64,000 nt of DNA from Trachythela sp. YZ-2020 (Eukaryota > Cnidaria > Anthozoa > Malacalcyonacea > Clavulariidae), in contig JADLSH010000185.1 in the NCBI GenBank assembly GCA_016169945.1, forward strand, positions 310,001-374,000, given 5' to 3'. The notes beneath the pieces are model-generated. The model saw only the letters and a program-made list of their open reading frames with translations. It did not search any database and had not been told where the DNA came from. A program made the translations under genes and the position numbers. Below are positions 32,764 through 43,665 of the stretch, in pieces. Numbering within the stretch: position 1 is the first letter of the stretch; the number at the start of each line of letters is the position of its first letter.

Positions 32764-33870
32764 TCAATTGGAACTATGCTCATAGTTAATTATGCTCATT
32801 TTTAGATTAAGTGCTAGCTTAGCTGTTCCCTTTTTATTTAAATGGAGTCCATAATTGTTCAAATGGGACTCATTAATGTTTGAATGTTTGGTGCATTCCC
32901 ATGAGTTCTCTTTGCATACCGCTTCAATTAGGTTATTTAGTTTGCATACCATGTGTTTAGCTTCATTTTTGTCGGTTCTTATTGTGACTTCTGATATGCT
33001 GATCTTAATATCAGGAACTTCCTTCATTGCTACTTGACCCAACTCTGCTATTCGTTCGCAGATACATTTTAGTTTTTTAGTAGCGAGATCATTTGTCGCA
33101 ATATGCAAAATTAGATGGGAAGGCCTTGCCTTTAATGTAGGTTGTAGATAATGGACCATATCATCAGTTTTAGCACCCGAGAATGCTCTGACAGTAACTT
33201 TGCTTTTTAAGCCACATCGAATTTTCTGTGGACTGACGTGCTTGATCATCGAATCACCAACGATCACAGTACTCGCGGGAGTATTAATAATTCGGCTTTG
33301 TCTCTGATTTTGATAAGTATTTCTTGGTGTTTTTGACTGGTTAGACATTTGACTTGCCACATTTGTAGCTTGACTTGCTGCGGCTTTATTGCCGAGTGCA
33401 TGACTCGAATTTGATATTAGTTCGTCGCTATTATCCGATTCATTATCTTCTACTGTTAGAACTTCATATCTATTTTGTTTAGAATTGGCGGTATTGCAAT
33501 TGTTCTTTGACGAGCTACATGCGGGACGGCTGCCAGTATCGCGGCTTTGCCTCCAAATATTTTGCCTTTTACCGTTATCGCCGCTTTCCTTGTTGAATCC
33601 TTGACCTTGAGCACTAGTATCTTCACGGAGAAGCCTTATAGTTGTAATTAGGCTAGCTTTCTCTTCCTCAACAACCTTGACTTTGTTTTGTAAGTCGGCG
33701 AGCATATACGATAAATTATTAATCCTCTCGAGTAACGCTCCGTTTTTTTCTTTTAATAACGAGTTTTCTTTACGCAAATCTGAAATCAATTTAGCGTTTA
33801 TTTCGTCTTCGTGTCTAGGCTGAAATGTGGATAATTTCAGTGAGAAATCAGCAATGGCTTTGCTTATCAA
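32764..33870 (-). CDS. LINE ORF1 with SGNH/esterase-like domain
   Basis: A 368-codon open frame. Residues 1-90 form a coiled coil (LRKENSLLKEKNGALLERIN). A Ser/Asn-rich linker follows. From about residue 200 comes an SGNH hydrolase-like domain: VIVGDSMIKHV (block I, nucleophile Ser), a FSGAKTDDM stretch, LILHIATNDL (block III, normally GTND, so the Gly is Ala here) and YGLHLNKKG (block V His). ORF1 proteins of many CR1 elements carry such an esterase. The coding sequence seems to extend upstream of the ATG in another frame (KYERKIEQIGSKVEAN), so the N-terminus may be truncated by a frameshift near 33900. Confidence 0.8.
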   Translation of the reverse strand: MISKAIADFSLKLSTFQPRHEDEINAKLISDLRKENSLLKEKNGALLERINNLSYMLADLQNKVKVVEEEKASLITTIRLLREDTSAQGQGFNKESGDNGKRQNIWRQSRDTGSRPACSSSKNNCNTANSKQNRYEVLTVEDNESDNSDELISNSSHALGNKAAASQATNVASQMSNQSKTPRNTYQNQRQSRIINTPASTVIVGDSMIKHVSPQKIRCGLKSKVTVRAFSGAKTDDMVHYLQPTLKARPSHLILHIATNDLATKKLKCICERIAELGQVAMKEVPDIKISISEVTIRTDKNEAKHMVCKLNNLIEAVCKENSWECTKHSNINESHLNNYGLHLNKKGTAKLALNLKMSIINYEHSSN

Positions 33871-33960
33871 TGATCGATTTGCTTCGACTTTCGATCCGAT
33901 CTGCTCTATTTTCCTTTCATACTTTGAACATCAAGTATAATTTCGTCAGGCTGTTCTGTT

Positions 33961-34432
33961 GAAGCTTGTGTTGTTGGAAATTAACTCATTGACGGGCAAG
34001 CTTTGTTGATACTGTTGGCGAACATCAATTTGCTGATGGATTGCATCACTTTTATGATTGTTTATCACCCCCCAGTATAGTGTATACCCCCGTATACCCC
34101 CAGTATACCACCGCCCTCCCCAGTATACCCCTCCCCCTTCAGTGTGAGGGTCTCTTTTCTCTAAAATATAAACAAAGAAGAGTACAGATTCCCATTACCA
34201 CATATAGCTTTTATACTTAATATTCAGTCTCTCTATATGGAATTTATCAAAAATTGTGTCTGAAAATGCAGGAAATCAAGCTCCAGAGGCTCAAGAATAC
34301 GAAAATCTTCTGGGGGAAGACCCCATATTCCCGAGACTCGCGGTGTTTTCCCTCTAACCACCTCCTAGTTTAGTGCCTTGACATAGGTTCCTTGGGTTTT
34401 TTGATGTCTCCTCACTGGCTCACTTACGTATT
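33961..34432. repeat. C/G-rich repeat remnant, GTATACCCCC run
   Basis: A short degenerate tandem of GTATACCCC(C) occupies about 34080-34130. The following block with CTGAAAATGCAGGAAATCAAG at about 34260 recurs at 53758-53780, so this is a fragment of an interspersed element, probably one arm of a nonautonomous hAT. No gene. Confidence 0.6.
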
Positions 34433-35587
34433 AGACTAGAAATACATGCATGCAGAATCCCCTCGCCCATTCGAACCACACGATTTACTCCCCCAAAAGT
34501 CGTTGTAACATGACGTACTGAGTCGATCACTGTAACGTAACCATGGTAACACGCAACACTGTATATTTCTTTTATTTTGTACAAAATGGTAAGGTATTGA
34601 TAAGATTTGTTAATTTTAACTATAAAATTATCAATTGCCCAACTATATAAAGTAGGTATGTTATTATGTACTCTTTTAGCTTTGATTTACTGTAAAATTC
34701 AACCTTCTCACAAAACATTTCGAAATTTTCATAAAACTTCAACTGTTTTTTGCACAGTATTTTTATACTTCTCTTCGCACTTCGACACCTTACTAACATT
34801 TTTGCCTAACTCATTTCGTAGCAATTTAAGTAAGCATAAAAAATTAGAAGTAAAATCGCCTACGTCACATGATTGAGTTAGGCAAAAATCTGACTGAGAT
34901 CTGAGAACACATGCATAACTGGAAAATCGACATACACACGTGTTTAGGAGTTGTATTACACTTTGGAAGCCTGGCTAAGTCAAACAACTAAAATTCTTCA
35001 AAATTGACTTAGGCAGATAAGTTAGTAGTAAGCTATCGACTTGTTTTTGAAATGAAGTTTTTGAGATTTAATTTGTTGCTTCTTATTCTATAACGTATTT
35101 GAAATTAATACTAAAATATCTTTTAAGATTAATCAATGTTGTATTGACCACATAAGATGATCTACGCATTTTCAACTCCACAAACTGTTATATACTGCTT
35201 GCCAATACGGCAAAAGCACGTATGCAAAATAGACACTTACGCGTTTAAAACGCTTTAAAACTCGAAAATCTTGTCTTTCTTCGGGCTTTTTGACTGTTTT
35301 TTTCCTCCTGCTAATTTTAACATGTGAAACTCCTCTAAATAATTTTCATTTATCTCGTTTTGGAGACTTTGTTTGTCTGTTTATGTCCCGACTCCTTCCC
35401 GACTCCCGAGTACAAAACAATTTCTGACTTTTCTCACGGTCTGATCTCGCGCATGCGCATAACGTAGAAAACCATTGCATAATGGCGGACGACTTTGCAT
35501 TCCGCTATGTTGTCGCATACCCGGGTGTAAATATTCGTGCGGAATTAGTACCCTCGCACGGCGCTTTGCGCCGGTTCGGGGATTAAT
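34433..35587 (+). mobile_element. CG-terminus repeat family, copy A
   Basis: Begins with ACTAGAAATACATGCATGCAG and ends in the family terminus: ATGGCGGACGACTTTGCATT, CATACCCGGGTGTAAAT, then CTCGCACGGCGC...CGCCGG and GGGGAT. Relatives lie at 42735-47025, 47028-47400 and 48045-52243 in the window. The terminus is itself palindromic. No coding capacity; small plus frames are coincidental. Its left boundary is uncertain and may be truncated. Confidence 0.7.
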
Positions 35588-37599
35588 TTAGTTCAAGAAT
35601 TGGCAAGAAGTCGCCTCATAGCTGTTTAACATGCTGCTAAATTTAGATGTTACCAATTTTTTTCTCTTCGTGCAGTGATAAAATTTCCTTAAAATAATCC
35701 CTGCTTGAGTTGATTATTCATCACTTGTATCAGCTGATTTGCATCCGAAGCAGATCAATAGATTATCAATTTTCAGAGTGTGATTTTAATAGATCCATCC
35801 AAATCTGACGAAAAGGAACAAATATATTTGATCACTGTCTCAAAAGTCAAAATCAGCTTACATTTACAGCTAATAATAAATAAATAAAACACACTGAAGA
35901 AGTAACAAAATGCAACAATATTTAGAAAGCGTTTGTTTAGTTGTTTATATGCCAACTAAAGCTTTTCTCACTAATATAATTAGCTATAAAACAAGTGGGG
36001 GTGGAGGTGTAAAACCACCCCCAACTCTAAAAAATTGGTATGTCTCAAGGTATAGCATTTCAACATTTTCAGGTAAAGTTGGATGATAAAGTGATAAGTT
36101 TTTTAAGTTATCGCTAAAAAAGAATATTAAATTACCTGAAAGAACCTGATCTCTTAAAACACCTCCAAATAGCTGCAATTATTGTTCAAATTTACGCATC
36201 AGCGCGTGCCCCACTGTTATCTTTACTTTGCACTGAGTCACCCCGGACAGGATCCTGCATGTCTGCTGAGTATCAATGAGTGCAACGTTTTCTCGCTCGC
36301 CACGGTCGGAAATTGCACAACATAATGGCCAAAACGCTGAGCTTTGTCTTTAAGTTACTCCCGTTGTAGATCCCGAGAACGTAGCATCTAATTGAATAAC
36401 AACGTGAAATTTATTGGTTAACGGATAGTGCCAATCTTAATACGGTGTTGTTTTGATCTGAAAGTGTTGCTTTCTACTTTTTCAATCTATAGTGCTTTAA
36501 CGAATTTTCAAAAGGCGTGAAAGAAAACCTTTAATAGACGACACCATTCATTAAAGAATTTGCTCATTGAAAGATTACAAGAGAGACAAATATCTATTTG
36601 TTAGAAACTAATAATGTTCACACTCAAAGAAAAATAGACATTCTATCCTAAATGAAATCAAAGGATCATGCAGTTCAAAGTACTTAAAGTTCTATTCTCT
36701 TGTGTATAAAAACAATTAATGTTGGACTGCTTGTGGGTGTTCAATAAAACGTGGAGTTGAATCTTGCTAATATAATATACAAAATTAACCAAATGATCTT
36801 TACAACTATAATTAATAGCGGAAATCAATCAATCAGGATTCAATAATTGAATACATGTATACAATTATATAATTGTTTCGTTTTCTGAAATTGCCACGTT
36901 AATATTATATGTCTTGTGTCATGTGGCGTGCGTAAGTTCGGTTATGGTTGAATGATTACAGAAGTCAGAGGGGCTGTAAATCTAATGTGGAAAGACAGAA
37001 GAAACTCAGATTTTTCAAATAAACTGCGAAACAATCTTTTTGATAGGCGGTTTGTCAGTGACAGTTTTCTCAACAGTAAATTAATTTGCATTGCTACACT
37101 TGTTTGTATACCTCGTAATCACATTTTGTTGCAGCAGGCTTGTGAAAACTACATGTAGACAAGTTTCAATTTCGTAGTGTTGCGATTAATTGGATTGCTG
37201 ATATATTATCTAATCATGTGTGCAGTTTTAAATCAAATGCTTGAAACTCGTTACTCAAATGACAATTTACTGCATGCAAACGAAAACAACGTCACAGACA
37301 AAGTATTGATATTTTTCATTGTCGTACAGGTAGTACTGCGTAAATTGGACTATTGCGTAAATTGGTAAAATTACACTTAGCAGGTGCGGGGTTATCCTAG
37401 TCGAGAGATAAATGTGAAATAACTATAATCTTAGTACATGGCTTGTGATGTATTTGTACATCTCTAAAGCATGACATGAACTATCATGCGCAGTACTCAA
37501 TGTAACTGAAAGTCAGAAAACAAATTTCGTTGAGTAACCAACTGCTTAATGTTCACTAATTGCAATGAGATATAGAAACTAAATTTTGTCTTATGCAAA
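35588..37599. other. No gene recognised
   Basis: AT-rich with no supportable coding region. A small inverted GGGGGTGGAGGTGT...ACCACCCCCA pair occurs at 35997-36023. Frames such as 36952-37158 are short and featureless. Confidence 0.45.
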
Positions 37600-37932
37600 G
37601 TGCTCACTACACTTTCAGGAAAGTATTTCCCTTTAGTCTCAATTCGTCAGAGACTGATCTTCTTCTTGGACTTTGGCCAGCTGCAGGAGTCATTATTTCT
37701 TCGGATGAACAGGCATCAAGTAGATACTGAATCAAATGGTAAACCAGAGTGTGACGAAAAGTATTATGGGCTTGGCGGTGTTTCCCAAGACAGGATACAC
37801 ATTGTAGTGCAAAAACCATTTACAATTGACAAATCCTCCTATCAAAACAATTTTGTAGAAAAACAAAGGATTTCAAGTTATCATTCACCTTATATGCCAA
37901 ATAATTCACCAAGTTATGGACATTTTGATTGA
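37600..37932 (+). other. Unassigned ORF after an acceptor-like site
   Basis: Open for 110 codons, preceded by a pyrimidine-rich tract ending TTTCAG at 37618, which would be a reasonable splice acceptor. The peptide (SGKYFPLVSIRQRLIFF, then GGVSQDRIHIVVQK) matches no domain I recognise. It lies 560 bases upstream of the EGF exon on the same strand, so it could be a neighbouring exon or chance. Confidence 0.2.
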
Positions 37933-38491
37933 GCGATAAAGTGGATTACCTGAAGCAGGATTCTTCTTCGCTTTCGCCAATAAGTTCAGCCATTGCAATA
38001 TTGCACCAATACGCTGGTCTAACAGACCACCACTGTCACTCGTTTCAACAATATTTTGATCGTTTTCTTCATAAAGAAGTCATATAACTTGCTCTAACGT
38101 GTAGCCAGTACCTCTATACGCCACGTTGAAATTTATTACGCGGAACTCGGCGAAAAACACACCAAAACTATCCAAATATACGATCAAATTCCCTCAAACA
38201 TGGAATTGAAAAGAAAATTTATGCAAGTGCCTTCTGAGCGTGATTCTATATTGCATGACTGTTGACAAAAAATATAAGGGCTCTCGCAAAGCTGTGGGGG
38301 CTGAAATTGCCCCTATACATAGCTAAAGGGTTAAAAGTCAGTCTGAATTGATGGGTCAATCTCATTTTGAGATTTGACACCCCCCCCAGTCAAAGTCGAT
38401 ATGTACGCCCCTACCTAAACCAGATTGACACCCGAATTGCTTTTAATATTCTCACAAAATTCTATAATTTCTCTTTGAATGCTTTGTTTAG

Positions 38492-38614
38492 ATATCGATG
38501 AATGCTCATCATCCCCATGTGGTTCTCATGGTAGTCGCTCATGCAATAACACCTTAGGTTCTTATAGGTGTATGTGCAAGAAAGGGTTCATTTTTGATGA
38601 AATGAGATGTTTTG
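38492..38614 (+). CDS. Calcium-binding EGF-like exon of a host gene
   Basis: The segment between an AG acceptor (TTTAG at 38487-38491) and a GT donor (GTATGT at 38615) is 123 bases, exactly 41 codons, with phase 1 at both edges. Translation starts DIDEC and has six cysteines spaced C-x4-C-x7-C-x8-C-x-C-x10-C, with C-x-N-x4-G-S-Y-x-C. That is the cbEGF signature: the Asp-x-Asp-Glu calcium site and the Asn that may be hydroxylated. Symmetrical phase 1-1 exons encoding single EGF modules are typical of extracellular matrix, fibrillin-like and receptor genes. No neighbouring EGF exon was found within the window, so the gene identity is unknown; the exon could also belong to a dead gene. Secreted or cell-surface location is inferred. 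Confidence 0.75.
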
Positions 38615-38951
38615 GTATGTATTCCCGTATGTACAGTATTAGCATGTTAACTATAATTATTATTTGTGTGTCCCCTATATTTCTCTGGTGGCCTCAAAGA
38701 CGCTGCTTTTCTTTGTACTACCTGCTACTGAAGTTACTTTACGACACAGCTGCATGGTGGCTAAATTATCAAGAATCATGTGAATCTTGTCTCAAGAATC
38801 TGCGTATTTGTATGTTATTTACGGTCAATCTGCGGAATTATATCGAACGATCGAACGTGTGAGATTTGTAATATCTGGTTAAAATACTAGTGTAGGAATA
38901 AATTTAGTTTAGATAGCGTGGAATCTTAGCTCCATAAAATTAATATATAGA

Positions 38952-39090
38952 GATTAACACATGGGTGCGCGAAAATATGAAATTTCGAGTGTTAAAAATG
39001 ATATCTCACGAGTGAGCGCAGCGAACGAGTGAGATATAATTTTTAACACGAGAAATAAATTTCATATTTTCAAGCACCCATTTGTTAATC
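38952..39090. repeat. Foldback hairpin, about 60-bp arms
   Basis: GATTAACACATGGGTGC...GATATCTCAC pairs with GTGAGATATAAT...GCACCCATTTGTTAATC around a loop containing GAGCGCAGCGAAC. It abuts the left edge of the Crypton-like element and could be part of its terminus or an independent MITE. Confidence 0.85.
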
Positions 39091-39396
39091 TGTTTATTAT
39101 ATAAACAATATTTATACCATTACAACACAAACCAATAAAACTCAAACAAATTTAATACAAAATTCATAGAGGAATTAAAAAATTGTGCATGTATGCAACA
39201 TGTATGAGGTATGATAGTGGCAAAAATGGTATTAAAAAGAGTTAAACAATATATCGTTTCGTAACAATGTAAAACGATTATAATATAAAAAAGTTCAACA
39301 AACATTTTAAAGTTTTCAGTCCATTTTTCCTGGCTGTCATCTTGGCTGCTATCATTTTCAAGAGGTAATAGTCGTCGTAGTTTCTTAGCTTTCGGG

Positions 39397-40632
39397 CTAG
39401 CAGCTATCATTGTGTTTGACGCAGACGATGAAGCGTTGGGTAATGGAATTGGCCTGCTTCAAGTTAAACGAAATTGTCTCTTGCGAAGATAGCGACGTTC
39501 GCGCGTCTCTCACATTTGGCACCGAAGACAAAATCGAAGAAATATCTTGTTGTTGTTGTTCTCTCAACGAGCTGTAATTGTTAACAGACCGCAAATTCTT
39601 GTGACCGGTCATTTGTACAATTTGGGTGGGAGGAATATTGTTATCTTGTAGTTTTTGAACAAGTGTCTTTCGAGCGCTGTGGTTTGTTATTCGCTTGTCC
39701 TTTCCAATCCCAGCCAGCTGTGCCCAATCTTTCATGAGAGAATTTATCTTGTTGACACCCATTGGTTGAGGTTTAAACCATTTCACTCCAAGCAGATCTG
39801 GTTTACTGGTATTTACGTGGTTTATGCCGAGGTAAAATGGAGCATTGCTATCCAAAAAGGACTCCGGTCGTTTGACTTTGTACAGTTTGTACAAAAATAC
39901 GGGATTTCGTTCAGGGCCAGCCGAGAGGTTTTCATACATACGCGGTTTCACCGATCTTCTATTAACGGGATTTTCACCGGTTCGGGTCTTAGTTTACCTT
40001 TCAGTGTTGTACTCAAGGTATTCTTTGCCGTTTGTATCTTTCTTGAGAATAAGGTCTCCCCATTTTAAATCACGCTGTTCTTTGCCGCCGCGTAATCCAA
40101 ATTGTAAACAGTTGTTGTACCAAAGAACATTTATAAGAGCTTGAGGGCTATTGCAGCCAAAATTACCGCTGTTGTAAAGCATTTCTATCTCGTCTTGGGT
40201 CAGAGAAGCTGCTTCGAATGGTTTGTTCCCTTTTCCATGGCGCTTGAGTTGTTTTTGTTTCGACTTCAGTGTTTCTCTTGTTCGGGCAAAACTTTGTCCC
40301 GTAATTACGGACTCGCAGTATTTATGTTTTCTTAGATAACGTTCGACCGAGGACAGAAACCCTCGAAGAGTAGTTGGCTCGTATTCTTCTCCATTTTTTT
40401 TCCTGACAGCCAGCAAAGATTTACTTAAATATGTATCGAGCTGAGGCGGCGATAGCTCTTCCATTTTCGGCAGTTTGTTTACATGGCATTCACCTTCTGT
40501 GGCGATGTAAGAATGAATTAAACTGACGTCTAGTTCTGTTTTTCTTTTCGTATTTTGATTTTCTTCTGTTTCATTGAACTTATCGACGTCCTTTTCATCA
40601 ATTTCAGTGAATCTGCTGCTCATAGTTTTCAA
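39397..40632 (-). pseudogene. Crypton-type tyrosine recombinase, one stop
   Basis: Two frames, 40632-39994 and 39951-39397, are in the same phase and separated only by TAA at 39996-39994 (plausibly CAA to TAA) plus 14 open codons, so this is one 412-codon gene with a single nonsense mutation. N-terminal SAM-like/core-binding part: PPQLDTYLSKSLLAVRKKNG, LRGFLSSVERYLRKHKY. Catalytic part: LRGGKEQRDLKW (first Arg), ITNHSARKTLVQKL (His-x-x-Arg), QIVQMTGHKNLRSVNNYSS (His and nucleophilic Tyr). The tetrad looks complete. The product resembles the DUF3504 group shared with Crypton-derived host genes. Confidence 0.85.
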
Positions 40633-40763
40633 GTTTTCAAAATTTTAAAAACAATTCGAAAGATGGCTGCTGAAATTTTTTGACGAATTTAATATCAGTT
40701 ATATAAGGAGCGTTGTGATTGGTTAGTTACATTTATTTCGCGACTTGTCATTGTCTAGATAAT

Positions 40764-40810
40764 CGTATCAATACACGTAAAAATACGATATTTTTACGTG
40801 TGTTGATACG
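40764..40810. repeat. 22-bp-arm hairpin upstream of recombinase
   Basis: CGTATCAATACACGTAAAAATA pairs with TATTTTTACGTGTGTTGATACG with one mismatch and a short CG-containing loop. It lies in the 5' region of the recombinase gene (its start is at 40632 on the minus strand), so it may be a regulatory or terminal feature of the element. Confidence 0.75.
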
Positions 40811-40886
40811 ATATTTTTACCGTGCGTCGAATACGACTTTTCTCAGTGGTTAAAATATCTATATCACACCGGAGTTTATATAATAA

Positions 40887-42734
40887 ATATTAGTTATTAA
40901 TAAAATCAATATAATAATAATAATATTTAATATTTATATTGCGCAAATTAACATGCTATAGTATATGATCAAATGCGCGTCACAAACATAATTACACTAA
41001 AATTGTCCTATGCAGTATGGTTCAGGGGCATGCTGGGGTTTTCAAAAGGACAACGAATGAGAACTTCTGATGGGGCCCAGGCCCAATGACGGGGGGGGGT
41101 TAGGTGGTATTACTTACCAAATTTGGGGTGGATTCGAAACCCTGCATAGGTTTTAAATTCAAAATTCAAAACCTATATACAGGGTACATGTACCTCAAAA
41201 CACACAAGCTTAGTTTGAATGCATTAAATACAAGTTAACACAACGGTTGATTAAACAAGTAGCATTTACTACTACTACTGCTGCTTATATTTGGTTTGAT
41301 CCACTGTATGTGGCTTTTGGGGTACATATTTGAAAAAAAGGAAAACTGCGTAAACATCACACTTTTTAGTAATTGTAAGATATTATTTCTCTGGTTATAA
41401 ATATATTTATCGTTAGTCCGTAGTCTTCGGTGGATTCTTGTCACTTGTATCTTGCAATTGTTATTTATAATTGTATAACAGTCATCACATAATTGTACAT
41501 TGTATATTTGTAAATAGATGTACACATGTAGTTATACATTGAATAATCCCCTATAACCGCCAAGGTAATAGTTAAAATTTGAAATAATACCCGCCAGTCA
41601 AATTTCACACCATAGATATACTTCAAAGGGAGTTACAGTTATTTTTGTTATTGTGATTTTTGGGTACCTACACCTAAATACATGCAACTTCACCATGTCA
41701 TATTTTTTATAATAATCACTATCAATAAATGAAAATTACCAGGATGAGTTGATTTTAGTTAGGTGTACTAAAATACGTCTCTATTTCTTGATTGACCATA
41801 TTTAAAAAAAAGTATGGCGCTGTGCTTTCTTGTGGTTTTTGTTGTACACATACCTGTATCAGGTCTTAGAATCACATTCAAAACCTAGAAGGAAACGGTA
41901 AAATGTAAACTAAATAACAGGAGAAATAATTACTGCACTAAGCTGAATATAATACAACATTCTCGTCGTTACGTACAATGGTAATCATCTCATTATACAG
42001 ATTGATACATAATTCCGGTAACTTGTCAACCGCCCAAATTAAGAAAACCAACTTGTATCTCACGTATGAATACAATTTCATTACTAGAAATACATGCATG
42101 CAGCAATCCCTCGCCACAGCTAAACAACGACAGTTCCCAAACAGTTCTAAACTTTTTCGTCGCAAAATTTCCAATGCAAAAATGATTTGCTCGAAACCAG
42201 AATAGACTCTGTCAGAATAGGATCGTGAAGGGTAAAACGAGACAACAAGAGCTGGGATTTCTTAATATTATTTAACTGGAAAAAATGGCATTTGCACCAG
42301 CAATTTTCCTGCTGGAAATGGCATTCGTTAAATCATTATCTGGGTTTCAGACAAAAATTTGACTGGGAAAAAGGTACTGAATCCCAACTCTTCCTCCAAA
42401 GCTATCGCCATAGGAATGTAGTACTTCACGTAAATACTAAGTGATTCCGCTCATTCCAAATGTGCGATAAAAATTTTAATCATATTACTGTAATAGTTTG
42501 GAAGAAAAAGAAAGGAAATCTTTAAGGAAAAATGAAATATTTTGGGTTAAGGATTTTTAGAAGGATAAACAATGGAAATTTTGTTTCAAGCAGTGAAAGC
42601 AATGGCAACACGATCAGTAAGATTTTTTTTTACAATTTTTAGAGTACACAATATTACAAAACCGTCAAAAATAGTTAAAAGATTAGTATAATTTAAACTA
42701 TACAATACTAAAATATTTTATGTAGGGATGTTAT
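40887..42734. other. No gene; short repeat fragment at 42080
   Basis: Mostly AT-rich noncoding DNA with (AAT)n at 40908-40924 and a G run at 41091. The string ACTAGAAATACATGCATGCAGCAAT at 42083 is a small piece of the CG-terminus repeat family. Reading frames at 41235-41525 (minus) and 41938-42205 are not supported. Confidence 0.45.
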
Positions 42735-43665
42735 TATACCCGAGCCGGCGCGAAGCGCGGTGCGAGGGTACTAATTCGGCTCGAGGTTACTAATTCGTCT
42801 CGGATATTTACACCCGGTATGTGACAACATAGCGGAATGCAAAATCGTCCGCCATTATGTCATGGACCCTACGTTATGCACAGTTTTCTACTTTATGCGC
42901 ATGCATTTCTTGTGAATTTTAAAGTGCGTAGGTCACCCTGTGTCGTCAATATAACACAGATTAATCTTTCAAAGTATTTTATTACTAGAAATACATTCAT
43001 GCAGTAACCCCTCGCCATTAGAACCAAATAATTATTCTCCCAAACAACCCAAAAGTTATTGTCACATGAAGTACTAACCAGGGTTGCCAGTTTGGCTTTT
43101 TTTAAGCCAAATAACTCGAATTTGGCTTCTTTTTATAGCGTTTGGCTTGGAAAAATTTCATTTGGCTTGAAACTATTTTTTGGCTTTTTATTGGCTTTTT
43201 TTCCAAAAAAATGAAAAGTAGTTGGTCTTTTCACCAAATTTTAGTTTCTCACCAGTTAAAATTAGCCGCTTTATTGTTCAGATAGATTATTTGTTGATTA
43301 AATCTCGGTATAGACCCCCAGAGTAGTAAAAATTATCTGAGTTTAAAGCTAGATAAGCATGGGATAACTATCAACCAATAGAGACGAATTCTAAATTTAT
43401 AAATTAGAACATCATTCATGCTACTGTCTTGCAGAGGTCCGCCCGCATTCAACATTTCAACCAATCATAATTCAAGAATTTTGATCCTTTTGAAAAAGCA
43501 AAAGGGTATAAAAGCTATAATGAGATATTTTAAAGCTCTTAAAAACAAGCAAATTTTCAGTTGAGTTTTTATGTCAGATAAAGTAATAAACCGATTATTT
43601 ATGTAACCTGAGAGTCAGGTCCTTTTCTCCATTTGCCCGGTTCGCCCGCGTTATGACATACTTAC

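Larger units (their letters stand above)
28301..33960 (-). mobile_element. Two-ORF CR1-like LINE (minus) split by mariner
   Basis: Reading from right to left on the minus strand: SGNH-type ORF1 (33870-32764), endonuclease (31080-30166), reverse transcriptase (about 30160-28495) and a 3' end with an (AAT)n tail at 28301-28320. A mariner element lies between ORF1 and endonuclease. Frame breaks, nonsense codons and an RT deletion show it is dead. ORF1 with an esterase-like domain and a microsatellite tail place it in or near the CR1 group. Confidence 0.85.
39094..40886 (-). mobile_element. Crypton-like element
   Basis: Contains a tyrosine-recombinase gene and no other domain. TTTATTATATAAA at 39094-39106 and TTTATATAATAAA at 40874-40886 are inverted copies bracketing it, possibly chance in AT-rich DNA. 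Cryptons usually lack long TIRs and move through a circular intermediate, so the true edges cannot be fixed from sequence alone. A hairpin with 22-23-bp arms lies at 40764-40810 in the upstream region of the gene. Confidence 0.55.
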
